Assembly (NCBI GenBank): GCA_016719565.1
Contig: JADJYU010000003.1
Location: forward strand, 62,001-126,000
DNA length: 64,000 nt
Direction of reading: 5' to 3'
DNA from: Ignavibacteria bacterium
Lineage (GTDB): Bacteria; Bacteroidota; Ignavibacteria; Tepidaquicellales; Tepidaquicellaceae
Of this stretch, positions 62,717 through 64,000 are shown piece by piece; the first letter of the stretch is position 1; the number at the start of each line of letters is the position of its first letter. Below the pieces are notes generated by a model. It had not been told where the DNA came from. It was given only the letters and a program-made list of their open reading frames with translations, and searched no databases. A program made the translations under genes and the position numbers.

Positions 62717-64000
62717 ATGAAAAACTATATTAAGATTGTTTTTATCTTACTTTGTTTTATAATTCCTTTGAATGCAGCAGTCTCACAAATTCAGTTTTTT
62801 GACTCCGTAAAAAATGTAGTAACTTCTCAAACCTATGACTATAAAAATCCGGTTTTCAGTAAAAACGATGGTCAATACGGATTTTCGAATCATTGCTGGA
62901 TTGCATATGAAAGACATAACGGAAACAGTTCTGATATTGTGATCCGAAAAGCTCTTTACTCTTCTTATGACAGCGAGATAATTTTTTCAAATGGAAGTAA
63001 CGCGCTGAATATTAATCCAACTCTTATAAATAACATGATTGTATGGCAGTCAAATGAAAGAGGCAACTGGGATCTTTACTATTCTGTGTTTTCAGGTAAC
63101 AGCTGGTCTGCGCCTGCACTTATGGATTCTTCCGTTTTGAATGAAACAGATCCTTACATAAGGAATAACAATAATACCGCTCCAAGTTATACATACCTGG
63201 CATACAAAAGAGATAACTCTATTAGATTCAAAAGATACAAAACATCTTCCGGAGTATGGGAAAAGGATACAATTGTTTCCGACGGAGTCAACGAAAATAT
63301 ATCACCGGTTATTTGTAAGAGTGAAATATCAAATCAGTTTGGAGTAGTGTTTTTGAGAAAAATATCGGACGAAACTACTAGACTTCATCAAAGATTATTT
63401 TATGTATACAACAATAGTGATTCGATAAGCTGGGAGAATGTTTCAGAATTGTATCAGATGAATTCACAGAATAACCTTTCGGTGTCTTTCGGATCCAATG
63501 AATTTATTACTTATTCTTATGACACATTAAATACATCACATGTAATAGGATATCAAATGCCTTTTCACAGTTCAGGAGGAATTTTCACCAAGAACGTACC
63601 CGGAAAGCATTTGTCAGCAAAGGGTTCACTTATGGGAATGATTACAGATAACCTGTATTTTTATTTCAGTTCTTTAAGTGTTTTGTCAGAATATTCCGAT
63701 TCACTTTGTTTTACATTTATAAACAGACCGGGTACATACAACCAAAATCCTCAATATAAAAAGTTATACCTTGGCGATACAAGTTTGAATGTAAGATTTA
63801 ATGTCAGCACGCCAATTTTCAATCCACAGAACTATTTTTACAGGATTAAAACCGTCTGGGAACAGACATTCGAAGGCAGGACTTCTCTTGTTGAATCTTA
63901 TTTAACAGATTATCTCAGCGGAATTGAAAACAACCTTTCCGGTGATTTAAATTTTTATTTGAGTCAGAATTATCCGAATCCGTTTAATCCGAAGACAATT
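62717..64000 (+). CDS. Secreted beta-propeller-like protein with T9SS tail, cut by the window edge
   Basis: The frame is open from ATG at 62717 to the last base (428 codons, no break). It begins with a signal peptide ('IVFILLCFIIPLNAAVSQ'). The mature part is rich in Trp, Tyr and Asn, with repeated blades such as 'NNMIVWQSNERGNWDLYYS', 'PSYTYLAYKRDNSIRFKRY' and 'NISPVICKSEISNQFGVVFL', as in WD40-like or sialidase-like propellers. The last visible residues 'LNFYLSQNYPNPFNPKTI' are the start of a T9SS type A sorting domain, so only about 70 residues are missing. The function is unknown; a secreted binding or structural protein is likely. Confidence 0.8.
   Translation, partial: MKNYIKIVFILLCFIIPLNAAVSQIQFFDSVKNVVTSQTYDYKNPVFSKNDGQYGFSNHCWIAYERHNGNSSDIVIRKALYSSYDSEIIFSNGSNALNINPTLINNMIVWQSNERGNWDLYYSVFSGNSWSAPALMDSSVLNETDPYIRNNNNTAPSYTYLAYKRDNSIRFKRYKTSSGVWEKDTIVSDGVNENISPVICKSEISNQFGVVFLRKISDETTRLHQRLFYVYNNSDSISWENVSELYQMNSQNNLSVSFGSNEFITYSYDTLNTSHVIGYQMPFHSSGGIFTKNVPGKHLSAKGSLMGMITDNLYFYFSSLSVLSEYSDSLCFTFINRPGTYNQNPQYKKLYLGDTSLNVRFNVSTPIFNPQNYFYRIKTVWEQTFEGRTSLVESYLTDYLSGIENNLSGDLNFYLSQNYPNPFNPKTI

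Overview
The window looks like chromosomal DNA of an AT-rich member of the Bacteroidota/Chlorobiota lineage, most likely Ignavibacteria or a close relative. The evidence is C-terminal type IX secretion (T9SS) sorting tails of the 'QNxPNPFNPxT' kind at about 62.16 kb and at the right edge, 'GDVNGDG' dockerin-like tails, a DUF3667 protein, an HD-PycTM protein, few Shine-Dalgarno-like sites and several TTG starts. No rRNA, tRNA, CRISPR array, prophage or transposase gene was recognised.

Layout. 0-7.7 kb holds signalling and envelope genes: a PrcB-like tail, DUF3667, HD-PycTM, SixA, a membrane class III cyclase, a kinase-like/Omp85 barrel fusion and an SdiA-regulated-type lipoprotein. 7.9-29.9 kb is a biosynthetic locus: a P450, a DUF1801 gene on the other strand, one giant FAAL-ACP-KS-AT-DH-cMT-KR-ACP polyketide synthase, an NRPS module C-A-T-E, an NRPS module C-A-T-TE, a Sfp-type PPTase, then a secreted beta-lactamase-family serine hydrolase and a sulfotransferase on the opposite strand. 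Hand-read specificity codes suggest a fatty acyl chain extended and possibly methylated by the PKS, joined to D-Gln and then Pro, and released by a thioesterase with a Cys nucleophile. 30.2-32.4 kb contains a Ca2+/Na+ antiporter and a gene-free stretch packed with tandem repeats (four 47-bp units, then about 26 units of 21-23 bp). 32.4-40.4 kb is a divalent-metal efflux operon (small exported protein, CzcA-type RND pump, P1B ATPase, TolC-like protein, His-rich adaptor). 40.6-48 kb carries a lysine-rich membrane protein, a GAF-SpoIIE phosphatase and two secreted proteins (a repeat-rich surface protein and a GH9 glycosidase) that share a C-terminal module. 48.0-48.3 kb has five REP-like palindromes. 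48.4-54.3 kb is a TetR-HlyD-ABC-ABC-permease-permease operon resembling cecR-ybhGFSR. The right end has a porin, a universal stress protein, DNA polymerase I, an HldD-like epimerase flanked by short repeats, a secreted peptidylarginine-deiminase-type enzyme with a T9SS tail, and a secreted protein cut by the window edge.

A feature of the whole window is roughly two dozen single-base frame breaks inside otherwise intact genes, mostly in short A/T runs and including the essential-type gene polA. These look like consensus sequencing errors (as in an uncorrected long-read assembly) rather than real pseudogenes. Such genes are annotated here as single reconstructed CDSs with the break position noted.
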